A stretch of 33,874 nucleotides of DNA, taken from positions 1 to 33,874 of the forward strand of contig CAIXBR010000095.1 in assembly GCA_903917735.1 (NCBI GenBank), given 5' to 3'. Position 1 is the first letter of the stretch. Every line of letters begins with the position of its first letter. The stretch is from an uncultured Elusimicrobia bacterium. GTDB lineage: Bacteria > Elusimicrobiota > Elusimicrobia > Elusimicrobiales > UBA9959. The position numbers and the translations under genes were made by a program. The notes under the pieces were generated by a model, which was not told the origin of the DNA, did not search any database, and worked only from the letters and a program-made list of their open reading frames with translations. Positions 13,976-21,418 of the stretch are shown one piece after another.

Positions 13976-14419
13976 TTAGTGTTTTCCGGTGCTGCCAAAG
14001 CCGCCTTCGCCGCGGGTGGTGGCGGTGAGGTCGCTGGCTTCGCTGAACGCGGCGTATTCTACTTTTGCGAAGACCATCTGGGCTACTTTTTCGCCTTTTT
14101 TTACTTCGTAGGGGGTTTTAGGATCGAGGTTTATCAGGATGACGCCGACTTCGCCGCGGTAGGGGGCGTCTACGGTGCCGGGAGTGTTGAGGACGGTGAG
14201 GCCGTGTTTGAGGGCGAGTCCTGACTTGGGGCGAACCTGGCCTTCGTAGCCGTGGGGGATGGCCATTTTGAGGCCGGTGGGGATGAGGACGCGGTCTCCG
14301 GGCTGGAGGGTGTGGTTGATGGTGGAGTAGAGGTCGAGGCCGGCGTCGCCTTCGTGGGCGTAGGCGGGCATTTTGACGTTGGAGTGGAGTTTCTGTACGG
14401 AGATCTCGAGTTTGGGCAT
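13976..14419 (-). CDS. dut: Deoxyuridine 5'-triphosphate nucleotidohydrolase (dUTPase)
   Basis: This 147-residue trimeric-type dUTPase has all five motifs in order: HEGDAGLDLYS (1), RPKSGLALKHG (2), NTPGTVDAPYRGEVGVILIN (3, with the catalytic Asp), KKGEKVAQMVF (4) and TTRGEGGFGSTGKH (5, the C-terminal P-loop-like arm). It hydrolyses dUTP to dUMP and pyrophosphate, keeping uracil out of DNA and feeding thymidylate synthesis. Length is normal. It precedes the ChrB-domain gene by 16 bp, and the upstream side is a repeat-filled gap toward nrdG. It fits the dNTP-metabolism theme of 13976-19294. Confidence 0.96.
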   Translation of the reverse strand: MPKLEISVQKLHSNVKMPAYAHEGDAGLDLYSTINHTLQPGDRVLIPTGLKMAIPHGYEGQVRPKSGLALKHGLTVLNTPGTVDAPYRGEVGVILINLDPKTPYEVKKGEKVAQMVFAKVEYAAFSEASDLTATTRGEGGFGSTGKH

Positions 14420-14482
14420 TTCGTTTGTCCTTTACGAAGAGTTACTGCGAATTTAGAACGCAAGAAGCACAGTCGGGGGCCT

Positions 14483-14592
14483 GGCGAGGGGTTGTCCTGC
14501 CGCCGTGCAGGAACCGTTGCGCGGTTCCCCCCAGCCGGGGAAATGAGGCTGGGGCCCCCTTCCCCAAAGCGGCGTCAGGGCAACCCCTCGCC
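14483..14592 (-). repeat. MITE-like inverted-repeat element, copy 1
   Basis: The ends GGCGAGGGGTTGTCCTG and CAGGGCAACCCCTCGCC are near-perfect 17-bp inverted repeats. Inside are two hairpins: GGAACCG-TTGCG-CGGTTCC and CCCCAGCC...GGCTGGGG. It is the reverse-complement orientation of copies 2 (21282-21392) and 3 (23562-23705). It contains no coding capacity and lies between nrdG and dut. Confidence 0.8.
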
Positions 14593-14634
14593 ACCCCTCC
14601 ATTATTGAGGGAACTGCATTTTTTTACTGCTAAC

Positions 14635-15360
14635 TTATCCCCTCACCTGTGTATTCGGCAAATGCTTCAAGACTTCTTTGTGTATGTCCTGCAAAAGTTG
14701 CGGCGGGGTTTCGGGGAATGACTCCAGACGTTTGTCCAAGAGGCCGTTTTTGCGGGGGATGAATTTCTGGACGTAGTATTTGTGGGCGCTGCTGCCGGTG
14801 GCGGTTATTATTAGCTGGGCGGCGGCGGCCATTTCGGGGACGGTGAGGAAAGAGATGTTTTCCCCCTCACGAATGACGGGGACTACTGTTGTGCGGTATT
14901 CGTAGATGGGGAATTGGGCGACGAGTTTCATGCTTTCGAGCATTTCTGGCTGGTAGCCGGGGACGCCGGCGGTGGCGGGCCAGAGGAACTCGGGGCCTTT
15001 TACGTCCATGGCTACGTAGTCTACCAGGTCCCGCGCCAGGAGCTGGGCCATGACTTTTGGGTTGCTGCCGTTGGTGTCTATTTTTACGGCCAGGTTGCGG
15101 TTGCGGACTTGTTCTATGAAGGGGATGAGGTCGGGCTGCAGAGTGGGTTCGCCGCCGCAGATGACTACGCCGGTTACCCATTCTTTTACGGTGTCGAGGT
15201 ATTGGAGGAAGCCCTGGTCGCCTATGTCTTTGGTGTTGGCCAGCAGCGGGGCGGCGTGGCAATGGGGGCAGAGGTAGTTGCAGCCGGGCGTGAAGGCCAC
15301 GGCGGCTATTTTGCCGGGGTAGTCTATAAGATTAAAGCCAAGTGCCGCGCCAATTTTCAT
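14635..15360 (-). CDS. nrdG: Anaerobic ribonucleotide reductase-activating radical-SAM protein
   Basis: This 241-residue radical-SAM enzyme has C27-NYL-C31-PH-C34 (CxxxCxxC, the 4Fe-4S ligands) and VICGGEPTLQPDLIPFI (the GGEP SAM motif). IGAALGFNLIDYPGKIAAVA is the opening typical of this activase group. It uses SAM and a reductant to generate the glycyl radical on NrdD, encoded about 440 bp upstream on the same strand. At 241 residues it is longer than E. coli NrdG (154) and belongs to the longer subgroup often found with NrdD proteins carrying redoxin partners. I see no ribosome site at the ATG. The gap to nrdD is filled with repeats, so whether the two share a transcript is unclear. Confidence 0.88.
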   Translation of the reverse strand: MKIGAALGFNLIDYPGKIAAVAFTPGCNYLCPHCHAAPLLANTKDIGDQGFLQYLDTVKEWVTGVVICGGEPTLQPDLIPFIEQVRNRNLAVKIDTNGSNPKVMAQLLARDLVDYVAMDVKGPEFLWPATAGVPGYQPEMLESMKLVAQFPIYEYRTTVVPVIREGENISFLTVPEMAAAAQLIITATGSSAHKYYVQKFIPRKNGLLDKRLESFPETPPQLLQDIHKEVLKHLPNTQVRG

Positions 15361-15395
15361 ATTTATCTAAAGTCCAAGTCTGGGGTCCGGGCCGC

Positions 15396-15509
15396 CACGG
15401 GGACCGGAACGCAAAACGCGTTCGGCCACACCGTGGCCTCACTCATCCTCAGGCCTCGGCGCGATGCAAGCCTCGGCCTTCGGAAGGTTTTGCTAACCCG
15501 GTCCCCGTG
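15396..15509. repeat. Inverted-repeat element with 12-bp ends
   Basis: CACGGGGACCGG (15396-15407) and CCGGTCCCCGTG (15498-15509) are perfect 12-bp inverted ends around about 90 bp. The inside contains a second diverged pair (CGCAAAACGCG and GGTTTTGC) and CCTCGGC repeats. No protein is encoded. It sits in the 438-bp gap between nrdD and nrdG. Confidence 0.65.
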
Positions 15510-15542
15510 TCAGCCCTCCCCGCAGGAATGTTCCTGTCTGGA

Positions 15543-15715
15543 GGGGCGGCAAGGGTATGGGTTCGGCGGGACTTCTCGGCGTGGAGCGAAGCGACACATC
15601 TTTGCCCGACGCTTGCGTAAGCGCGGAGGCCGAGAGTATGAGGCGCGCGCACGGTGTGCGCGACGCCGGTCCCGACGGGCCCATACCCTTGCCGCCCCGA
15701 CTTCACATCCCGCGT
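15543..15715. repeat. Diverged MITE-like element with 19-bp terminal inverted repeats
   Basis: GGGGCGGCAAGGGTATGGG (15543-15561) and its exact reverse complement (15680-15698) are 19-bp perfect inverted ends. The flank after the right end, CGACTTCACATCCCGCG, matches that after copy 3 (CGACTTTACATCCCGCG), so both belong to one family. The interior includes GTGGAGCGAAGCGACACA, which recurs near 31700. No convincing gene is present. Confidence 0.75.
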
Positions 15716-15750
15716 TCTTGTGCAGGAACATTCCTGCTCTTCCAAGAACA

Positions 15751-15775
15751 CGCCGGCCCTCCTGCGAGGCCGGCG
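15751..15775 (-). terminator. Probable terminator hairpin after nrdD
   Basis: CGCCGGCC (15751-15758) pairs with GGCCGGCG (15768-15775) as a perfect 8-bp stem 24 bp past the nrdD stop. The T-tract on the minus strand is weak (TGTTCTT), so termination is likely but not certain. Confidence 0.55.
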
Positions 15776-15798
15776 CTTCCTGGGGGGTACTGAACGCC

Positions 15799-18700
15799 CT
15801 ACTTTGCTACGTAGGCGCCTTCCACCATCTTGATGTACTCCACTTCTTTGCGGTGCACGGGTTTGCCGCGTTTGTATTCCAGTTCGTAGCGGCCCATGGT
15901 GCCGTTGTTCTTTACCAGTATGGTGGGGATTGGGTCCAGGGGGACGTTCCAGCGGGCGGCTACCATGCGGGCTTCCTGCTTGGTGAGGTCGTGGAACTCT
16001 ACGGGGATCTCCATTCCCTTTTCCTTAAGGGCTTTGGTGAGGCTGTCTTTGGCTTCTTCGCACATGCTGCAGCCGGCTTTGCCGAACACCATCACTTTTT
16101 TGGAGCTGTCTTTTTCGTGCAGCCAGGTGACGTTGGGGGTGTAGTCGGCGTAGTGGTGCGCCACGGCTTCGCGCGCCTTGCTTATTTCAAGCTGGGAGTC
16201 GTTCCAGCCGGAGAGGTTGGAGAAGTAGCCCACGATCTTCGTGCGCTTGGTCACGTCCTCACTGCCGCATTTGCCGCACTTGTCCTTGAAGCCGAAGTAG
16301 TTGGTGTGGCAGTTATTGCAGTGCGTGAACTCGGGCGACACGGTAATCTGCGAGGCTCTAGTGTTGCGGTAGGTCTTCTCCACCAGCTCGGCTATGGACT
16401 CCGGGGGTATCTGGGATTCGCCGCAGTACACATGGATTATGGCGCCGGACTCTATCATGTCGTGGAACTTGCTCTGCAGTTCGATGCGGTCTATGATCGA
16501 GACGTCGGCGCCGGGGTTCAGGTGCACGGAGTTGGTATAGTAAGGGGCCTTCTTCAGGTCGCCTTTAATAACCTTCTTGGCCTCGGGGAAACGGGCCATG
16601 TCGCCCTTGGCCAGTTTCTGCGTGGCCGATTCCGCGGGGGTTTCCTCCAGGGTTATCTTCAGGCCGTGCTTGGCGCGCATGGCGTTTATGGTCTGGTGCA
16701 TGTGGTCGATGATCTGTAAGCCGGTCTCGTAGGCGTCCTTGCTTTCATGCAGCTCTTTGCCGGTGAGGTACTGCACCACTTCGTTCAGGCCGATAAGGCC
16801 CATGATGTAGGTGGCCTTCTCAAGGTTCACGTAGGGCGTACCGTCGTCGGAGGGCAGCCCCAGAGACCGAAGCGGGCTGCCGTCGGTGTCCAGCAGGGTC
16901 TGCGTGTAGGCTTTCTTCTGCAGGTGCGCCTGTACGGCTATGCCGATAGCCTTGTCGATGTTGGACAACGTGCCTTTCAGAGTTTTGCCCTTGAAGGCGG
17001 CCTGCGGCAGGTTGATGGTGACGTTCTGGAAGCCCGTGAAGCGGATGTTCTCCGGGTGCTTGAGCAGGAAAGGGTCGGTGACCTTTTCCTTCAGGCGGCA
17101 GCACTGGGCGAGAGTCGCGCCGGCGCCGTCGCGGTCGAACATAAAGTAGGTAGAGCCGTTCTTGGTGGCCAGCTTGCAGCCGTAGTCGTAAACCTCGCGC
17201 TCGTCGGGGTTCTCAAGCGCTTCGCGGCTCACGTGCAGGTCGCACTTGGGGAAGGCGAACTGTATGCCGTACTTATCGCCATCCTCCCAAACTTTCATCA
17301 GTTCTATGGCGAATTCCTGCGCGGTCTTCACCATGCGGGCGTCGCCGTAGGTAATGAAGCGGCGTCCATCCGAAGGATGGACCACGTCGCCGTTCCGGGA
17401 ATCTCCTTCCACGCCTTTGAAGCGGGGCGCGTCGTCCACCAGTTCGATATTGCCGTTGGCGTCCTCTATCATGTACTTGCCGCCGGGGCCCATGGCGGGC
17501 ACGTTGTGCATGTACTGCGGCACGCCGGTGTGCATGTTGAAGTCTATGAACAGGGTCTGCCCGCCGCGGCTGAACGCATTCTGGCTGGCGGAGAAGATCA
17601 GGTTCTGCGCTATCTGGCGCATTTCTTTCTTGGACTGCTTGTTGAGCATGCGCACTTCGCCGGTCTTCTTGAAGTAGGGGATGGCGGTGCCGTCGGTGTA
17701 GGTGACGGTGCCGGCCTCTGCCATGGCTTCAAGCACGTCCTTCTTTATGCGGATGGTCTTGCCTTCCAGTTCGCCTTCCAGCAGTACTTCGGGGCAGTTG
17801 AGCATGGGGGCGTACAGTATATTAAGGAAGCCGAAGCCGAGCGCGCCGGCGTAGCGGCTCTGCATGGAGGCCAGGAAAGTCTGTATATGGCCGTTCAAGA
17901 CCATGGCGGACTTGGCGGGCTGGGATTTGTTCTGCAGGTTGGAGACTATACGGTCCAGGCCGTATTTCTTGATGTACTCGATGGAATGGCTGCTGCAGTA
18001 CACGCGCTGGGGGTAGCCCAGGTCGTGGATGTGCACGGTGCCGTTGTTGTGGGCCTCGGCTATCTCCTCGGAGAACACCTTGCGCAGGTTGTACTGCTTC
18101 AGCACGTATTCGGCTATGCCGAGGTTGACGGCTTCGGGATTGTTGGAGGTGATATTGGAATTTTCCTTGCTGCTGCCGAACACCAGGGATTCTATGGTGG
18201 ACAGCGGCATGGCCAGGGCGGAATTCTTGAGCGGTATACCCATCATGGAGAGGTGGGACTCAGAGATGCGGCGCAGGAACTGGGTGTCGAAGTTCTTGGT
18301 GCCGTACTTCTCGGACAGCTCGTAGGCGTCGTTCTCGGTCTCTTTGGCTATCATCGCCGAGAGTTCCGGGGTAAGCGCGTATTCCTTCTCCAGGGCCACC
18401 GCCAGCTTGGCGCGGTCGAAGGGTTCGATTGTCTCGTTGGTGATGGACTGCACCAGCAGCATCTGGTCGGTGATGTCGGCGCGGCCGGTCTTCTTCTTAA
18501 CGGTCAGGCCGCTGCGGCGCACGCGGGAGCGGTCCAGGGAGTAGCTCTCGAACTTGTCGGCGGTGCGGTCGAAGCCTTTTTCGCGGAGCACTTCAACGCA
18601 CACGGCGTTAGAATCGTCCACGTTGGGGATGCGGTTATGGAGGGTAAAATTGTTATTGAGCCTGCGGGCCACTTCATTGGCAACTTCAACAGCCTTCTCT

Positions 18701-18819
18701 TCGTCGCGGCCGCCCAGAGTATAGGCGGCTTTGTAGATGGCGTTCTTTATCTTTTCGATATTGAAAGTCGCTACTTTGCCGTCACGCTTCTTGATCACTT
18801 TAGGAAAAAATTCATTCAT
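15799..18819 (-). CDS. nrdD: Anaerobic ribonucleoside-triphosphate reductase (class III) fused to a glutaredoxin-like domain
   Basis: This 1006-residue protein converts ribonucleoside triphosphates to dNTPs without oxygen. An N-terminal ATP-cone allosteric domain (about residues 8-100, VIKKRDGKVATFNIEKI) is followed by the large glycyl-radical barrel (HIHDLGYPQRVYCSSHSIEY, LFIDFNMHTGVPQYMHNVP). A zinc ribbon with HCNNCHTN and CGKCG precedes the radical-loop RTKIVGYFSNLSGWN, where G864 is the likely glycyl radical. Beyond the usual end comes a redoxin domain: KKVMVFGKAGC-SM-C with a C917-x-x-C920 active site and PIPTILVKNN as the cis-Pro loop. Some NrdD proteins use a redoxin, not formate, as reductant, and a fused redoxin fits that type. 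nrdR is 25 bp upstream and nrdG lies downstream. Confidence 0.95.
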   Translation of the reverse strand: MNEFFPKVIKKRDGKVATFNIEKIKNAIYKAAYTLGGRDEEKAVEVANEVARRLNNNFTLHNRIPNVDDSNAVCVEVLREKGFDRTADKFESYSLDRSRVRRSGLTVKKKTGRADITDQMLLVQSITNETIEPFDRAKLAVALEKEYALTPELSAMIAKETENDAYELSEKYGTKNFDTQFLRRISESHLSMMGIPLKNSALAMPLSTIESLVFGSSKENSNITSNNPEAVNLGIAEYVLKQYNLRKVFSEEIAEAHNNGTVHIHDLGYPQRVYCSSHSIEYIKKYGLDRIVSNLQNKSQPAKSAMVLNGHIQTFLASMQSRYAGALGFGFLNILYAPMLNCPEVLLEGELEGKTIRIKKDVLEAMAEAGTVTYTDGTAIPYFKKTGEVRMLNKQSKKEMRQIAQNLIFSASQNAFSRGGQTLFIDFNMHTGVPQYMHNVPAMGPGGKYMIEDANGNIELVDDAPRFKGVEGDSRNGDVVHPSDGRRFITYGDARMVKTAQEFAIELMKVWEDGDKYGIQFAFPKCDLHVSREALENPDEREVYDYGCKLATKNGSTYFMFDRDGAGATLAQCCRLKEKVTDPFLLKHPENIRFTGFQNVTINLPQAAFKGKTLKGTLSNIDKAIGIAVQAHLQKKAYTQTLLDTDGSPLRSLGLPSDDGTPYVNLEKATYIMGLIGLNEVVQYLTGKELHESKDAYETGLQIIDHMHQTINAMRAKHGLKITLEETPAESATQKLAKGDMARFPEAKKVIKGDLKKAPYYTNSVHLNPGADVSIIDRIELQSKFHDMIESGAIIHVYCGESQIPPESIAELVEKTYRNTRASQITVSPEFTHCNNCHTNYFGFKDKCGKCGSEDVTKRTKIVGYFSNLSGWNDSQLEISKAREAVAHHYADYTPNVTWLHEKDSSKKVMVFGKAGCSMCEEAKDSLTKALKEKGMEIPVEFHDLTKQEARMVAARWNVPLDPIPTILVKNNGTMGRYELEYKRGKPVHRKEVEYIKMVEGAYVAK

Positions 18820-18844
18820 TTTCTGTCTTGTCCCCTCTTATTTT

Positions 18845-19294
18845 CTATTTTTTTATCGATTTGATCTCTTTTTCGAAATCGGTGACATCTCCGAAATCTT
18901 TATATATGGATGCGAACCTTATATAAGCGACCTTGTCGAGCTTCCTGAGTTTTTTGGCCACCAGTTCCCCTATAACGCTGCTGGGGATCTCGCTCTTGTC
19001 CTCGTTCCTCAATGAATTCTCGATCTCCCTGCCTGCCTCCTCCATTTTTTCCACGCTGACATCCCGCTTCTGGCACGATTTAGAGATGCCGCCCATCAGT
19101 TTTTCGTATAAAAAGCTTTCGCGCCGGCCGTCTTTCTTGATGACGACCAGCGGATGGGCCTCGATGCGCTCGTAAGTGGTGAACCGCTTGGAGCACTTCT
19201 CGCATTCGCGCCGGCGCCTTATTTCAAAGGCTTCAGACGAGTCACGGCTGTCGGTGACTTTTGTGTCTTCGGCGCCGCAGAACGGACATTTCAT
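18845..19294 (-). CDS. nrdR: Ribonucleotide reductase transcriptional repressor NrdR
   Basis: This 149-residue protein has a zinc ribbon (C3-PF-C6 ... C31-EK-C34, with the conserved [20 protein letters not shown]) followed by an ATP-cone domain (about residues 46-136, [20 protein letters not shown]). NrdR senses ATP/dATP and represses ribonucleotide reductase genes by binding paired NrdR boxes. It is the first gene of an operon with nrdD (25 bp), and a pair of boxes lies about 130-175 bp upstream. Autoregulation and control of nrdD by dATP is therefore the natural reading. Length and motifs are standard. Confidence 0.97.
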   Translation of the reverse strand: MKCPFCGAEDTKVTDSRDSSEAFEIRRRRECEKCSKRFTTYERIEAHPLVVIKKDGRRESFLYEKLMGGISKSCQKRDVSVEKMEEAGREIENSLRNEDKSEIPSSVIGELVAKKLRKLDKVAYIRFASIYKDFGDVTDFEKEIKSIKK

Positions 19295-19423
19295 CTACTG
19301 TCTCCAAAATTCGCTTTTTAGTGCGCCGGGAGCGTTGCTCGACCGGCATTTTTTAAATCTTTTGGGCCGAAAGGCCCCCCAGGACGGCGCCCTTACTATA
19401 CTATCCGAGGCAGCCGGCAAACC

Positions 19424-19468
19424 ACTATAAGTTGTGTCTAAAACTCGCCCCACCACTATTAGTAGTAT
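19424..19468 (-). promoter_or_regulatory. Paired NrdR boxes upstream of nrdR-nrdD
   Basis: Box 1, ACTATAAGTTGTGT (19424-19437), reads ACACAACTTATAGT on the minus strand, close to the NrdR consensus ACA-C-A/T-AT-A-T-A/T-GT. Box 2, ACTATTAGTAGTAT (19455-19468), is in the same orientation 31 bp away, the usual three-turn spacing of NrdR box pairs. Confidence 0.75.
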
Positions 19469-19655
19469 CCTGGATATTTTACACCATATCTCTTTTTGAG
19501 CGCAATTCTTTTCTGTTCATTCATTGGGGAAAATAAATATTGACACGGTATTCAAAATACTCGTTTTTGTTAATAAGGCCTAAATTTCAGACAAATAATC
19601 CGCACAAACGCACACCTATCAAACACAGTTTTTTAGGCACGAATTGGCTTTGGGT

Positions 19656-19730
19656 TAAGGGTCGCGGGATTACCGGTCGGGGTTACGAGGGGTTGCCCAT
19701 TGCGCGGAGCAGGAACCTTTGCGCGGTTCC
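19656..19730 (-). repeat. Half copy of the MITE-like element
   Basis: GTCGCGGGATTACC, then GAGGGGTTGCCCATTGCGCG, then the hairpin arm GGAACCTTTGCGCGGTTCC match one half of copies 1 to 3, including the outer flank. The sequence then departs and lacks the second terminal repeat. It lies upstream of the pilin promoter in the nrdR-pilin gap (19295-19883); the rest of that gap shows no gene. Confidence 0.65.
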
Positions 19731-19760
19731 GAATGTAACCTCAGGCAAGTGTGACCGCGC

Positions 19761-19777
19761 CGTGCTTGACAAGCACG
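19761..19777. promoter_or_regulatory. 17-nt perfect palindrome over the pilin -35 box (candidate operator)
   Basis: CGTGCTTG-A-CAAGCACG is an 8-bp inverted repeat around one base, and it contains the -35 hexamer TTGACA. A dimeric regulator bound here would block or alter RNA polymerase at the pilin promoter. Confidence 0.55.
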
Positions 19778-19794
19778 GAGGTGCGTTGTATAAT
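19766..19794 (+). promoter_or_regulatory. Consensus sigma-70 promoter for the pilin gene
   Basis: TTGACA (19766-19771) and TATAAT (19789-19794) are both perfect hexamers separated by exactly 17 bp. The predicted leader runs about 80 nt to the ATG at 19884. Confidence 0.9.
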
Positions 19795-19883
19795 ACTTGC
19801 AGTGGTAGCGGTAGTCCGGACTATTATTTACATATTATACCGGGCGTGTGCTATCAGACACCAAAATACCAGGAGGCAGTAAA

Positions 19884-20345
19884 ATGAAAACTGTTAAACA
19901 GGGCTTCACCCTGATCGAGCTGATGATAGTGGTCGCCATCATCGGTATTCTGGCCGCAATAGCCATACCGAAGTTCTCCGACCTCATCAATAAGTCAAAG
20001 GAAGGCGCAACCAAGGGAGCCCTCTCCTCGGTCAGAAGCGCGCTGCAGGTGTACTACGGAGACAACGAAGGCATGTTCCCGACGGACACCTTGGCGATAC
20101 TTACCACCAACGGCAAGTATATCAACGAAATCCCGGTAGCCAAGCTGCCGGCCACCGGCCATGCCGATAAAAGAGACGTTGCCGCTCAGGGCGGCACGGC
20201 GTATGCCGGCGATGCCGGCGGCTGGGCTTACTTCAATGTCCAGTCCAACAGCGCAGTGTGGGGAACCTTTGTGGCTGGCTGCACCCACCAGGACATAAAA
20301 GGACAGAACAACAGTGCTTTTGTTGAACCTTGGACGTCCTTCTAA
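19884..20345 (+). CDS. Type IV pilin-like / GspG-like major prepilin
   Basis: This 153-residue prepilin has a short leader MKTVKQG with cleavage before [20 protein letters not shown]. Phe8 would become N-methylated and Glu12 is the conserved Glu5 of the mature protein. The hydrophobic N-terminal helix is followed by [20 protein letters not shown] and [10 protein letters not shown], the N-terminal pattern shared by GspG-type pseudopilins and short pilins. The remainder is a compact Gly/Ala-rich globular part with one cysteine (AGCTHQ). The consensus promoter, strong ribosome site (AGGAGG) and strong terminator suggest high expression. No assembly genes are in the window, so whether it builds a pilus, a secretion pseudopilus or a DNA-uptake fibre is undecided. 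Confidence 0.9.
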   Translation: MKTVKQGFTLIELMIVVAIIGILAAIAIPKFSDLINKSKEGATKGALSSVRSALQVYYGDNEGMFPTDTLAILTTNGKYINEIPVAKLPATGHADKRDVAAQGGTAYAGDAGGWAYFNVQSNSAVWGTFVAGCTHQDIKGQNNSAFVEPWTSF

Positions 20346-20365
20346 TAGAAGGGAAAGCGAACAAA

Positions 20366-20396
20366 AACCCCGCGCCGAAAGCGCGGGGTTTTTTAT
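20366..20396 (+). terminator. Strong Rho-independent terminator after the pilin
   Basis: AACCCCGCGC-CGAAA-GCGCGGGGTT forms a perfect 10-bp stem with a 5-nt loop and is followed by a T-run (TTTTTTATTT). Confidence 0.95.
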
Positions 20397-20461
20397 TTAC
20401 TCCGGGTCGGCCTCTTGCGCCGCCGAGGCGGCAAGACCAATGCAGCCAATAGCTGGAGTTT

Positions 20462-21181
20462 TTATATAGACAAGCAGGCTTCCACGGCCAGCCAGATAAG
20501 TTTTTCCTGTATGTAGGAGTGGTCGTGGGCAAGGCGCTGGTCCCAATCCTTGCCGCTCACGTCGTCCAGCCCGTAGAGGATGGTGCCGGCGTGGTAGCCC
20601 CGGAACTTAGCCACGGTTAGAATTGCCGCCGTCTCCATCTCCACCGCAAGGCAGCCCTCTTTTTTGCGCAGCGCTATCTTCTGCCGCGTCTCACGAAAAA
20701 AAGCGTCCGTAGTCCACGTCTTCGAAACCAGGTAAGGCACGCCGTGCTTCTCCAGCGTCCTCCTTATCGCGCTCACGGCGCGCGGAGAGGCTCCCACTTC
20801 GCGCGAAGGCTTAAAATAATGATAGGAAAAACCCTCGTCCCGCACCGCCGACTTGGGCACTATCAGATGGCCGACGGAGATCTCTTTGTCCAACACCCCG
20901 GCGCAGCCGCAGGACACACACTTGGTGCAACCCCGCGCCGCCAGCTCCTCCATAAGTCCCCCGGCAGCCGGCGCGCCAATATAAGGATTAAACAGCAGCG
21001 CCTTTTTACCCTTGAAATTAACCTGGTAAACCGGATAGTCGGTACAGATACTGCGCATCGTATCTATCTGCTTAAGCCGCCCCGCCGCCTTCAGCCTCTC
21101 GATAGCCTCCCCGAGAAAAGCAATAACCCCGCACTCCGGGAAACCTTTGATCTTCTCAAAGATCCCATGCGGATTAATCAC
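20462..21181 (-). CDS. Nucleoside phosphorylase (uridine/purine phosphorylase family)
   Basis: This 239-residue protein starts at a GTG (21181) preceded by CGGAG. It shows LLFNPYIGAPAAGGLMEELA (phosphate/nucleoside site region), CVSCGCAGVLDKEISVGHLI and GCLAVEMETAAILTVAKFRG. E-M-E-T/M-A is the ribose-binding signature of the PNP_UDP_1 family. It cleaves nucleosides with phosphate to a free base plus ribose-1-phosphate, in the cytoplasm. Base specificity cannot be read from sequence here. With the NCS2 permease (23731-25059) and the exported 5'-nucleotidase it fits a nucleoside-salvage set. No earlier standard start codon is in frame before an upstream stop, which supports the GTG. Confidence 0.85.
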   Translation of the reverse strand: MINPHGIFEKIKGFPECGVIAFLGEAIERLKAAGRLKQIDTMRSICTDYPVYQVNFKGKKALLFNPYIGAPAAGGLMEELAARGCTKCVSCGCAGVLDKEISVGHLIVPKSAVRDEGFSYHYFKPSREVGASPRAVSAIRRTLEKHGVPYLVSKTWTTDAFFRETRQKIALRKKEGCLAVEMETAAILTVAKFRGYHAGTILYGLDDVSGKDWDQRLAHDHSYIQEKLIWLAVEACLSI

Positions 21182-21281
21182 CGCGTTCCGCTCCGGGTCG
21201 AACCCCGATAATAGGATGTTTTTGCCTTTTAAGCATAAGGACCTTTAAAGCAACTCTGCGAACGCTGAAACTGAGGCGGAG

Positions 21282-21392
21282 GGTGAGGGGTTGCCCTGGA
21301 GCCGCTTTGGGGAAGGGGGCCCCAGCCTTATTTTCCCGGCTGGGGGGAACCGCGCAACGGTTCCTGCGCGGCGCAATGGGCAACCCCGCGCC
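21282..21392 (+). repeat. MITE-like inverted-repeat element, copy 2
   Basis: It starts GGTGAGGGGTTGCCCTGG and ends GGGCAACCCCGCGCC. The internal order is GCCGCTTTGGGGAAGGGG, the CCCAGCC/GGCTGGG hairpin and the GGAACCG/CGGTTCC hairpin. It is nearly identical to copy 3 and inverted relative to copy 1. It lies between recG and the phosphorylase gene. Confidence 0.85.
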
Positions 21393-21418
21393 CTCCACCT
21401 ACTGGGTATACCGCGGCC

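Noticed and set aside
14914..18864. Very long plus-strand open frames opposite nrdG and nrdD (601 and 705 residues)
   Set aside because: GC-rich antisense of conserved nrd genes; compositionally odd (Val/Gly/His-rich) and without ribosome sites or motifs.
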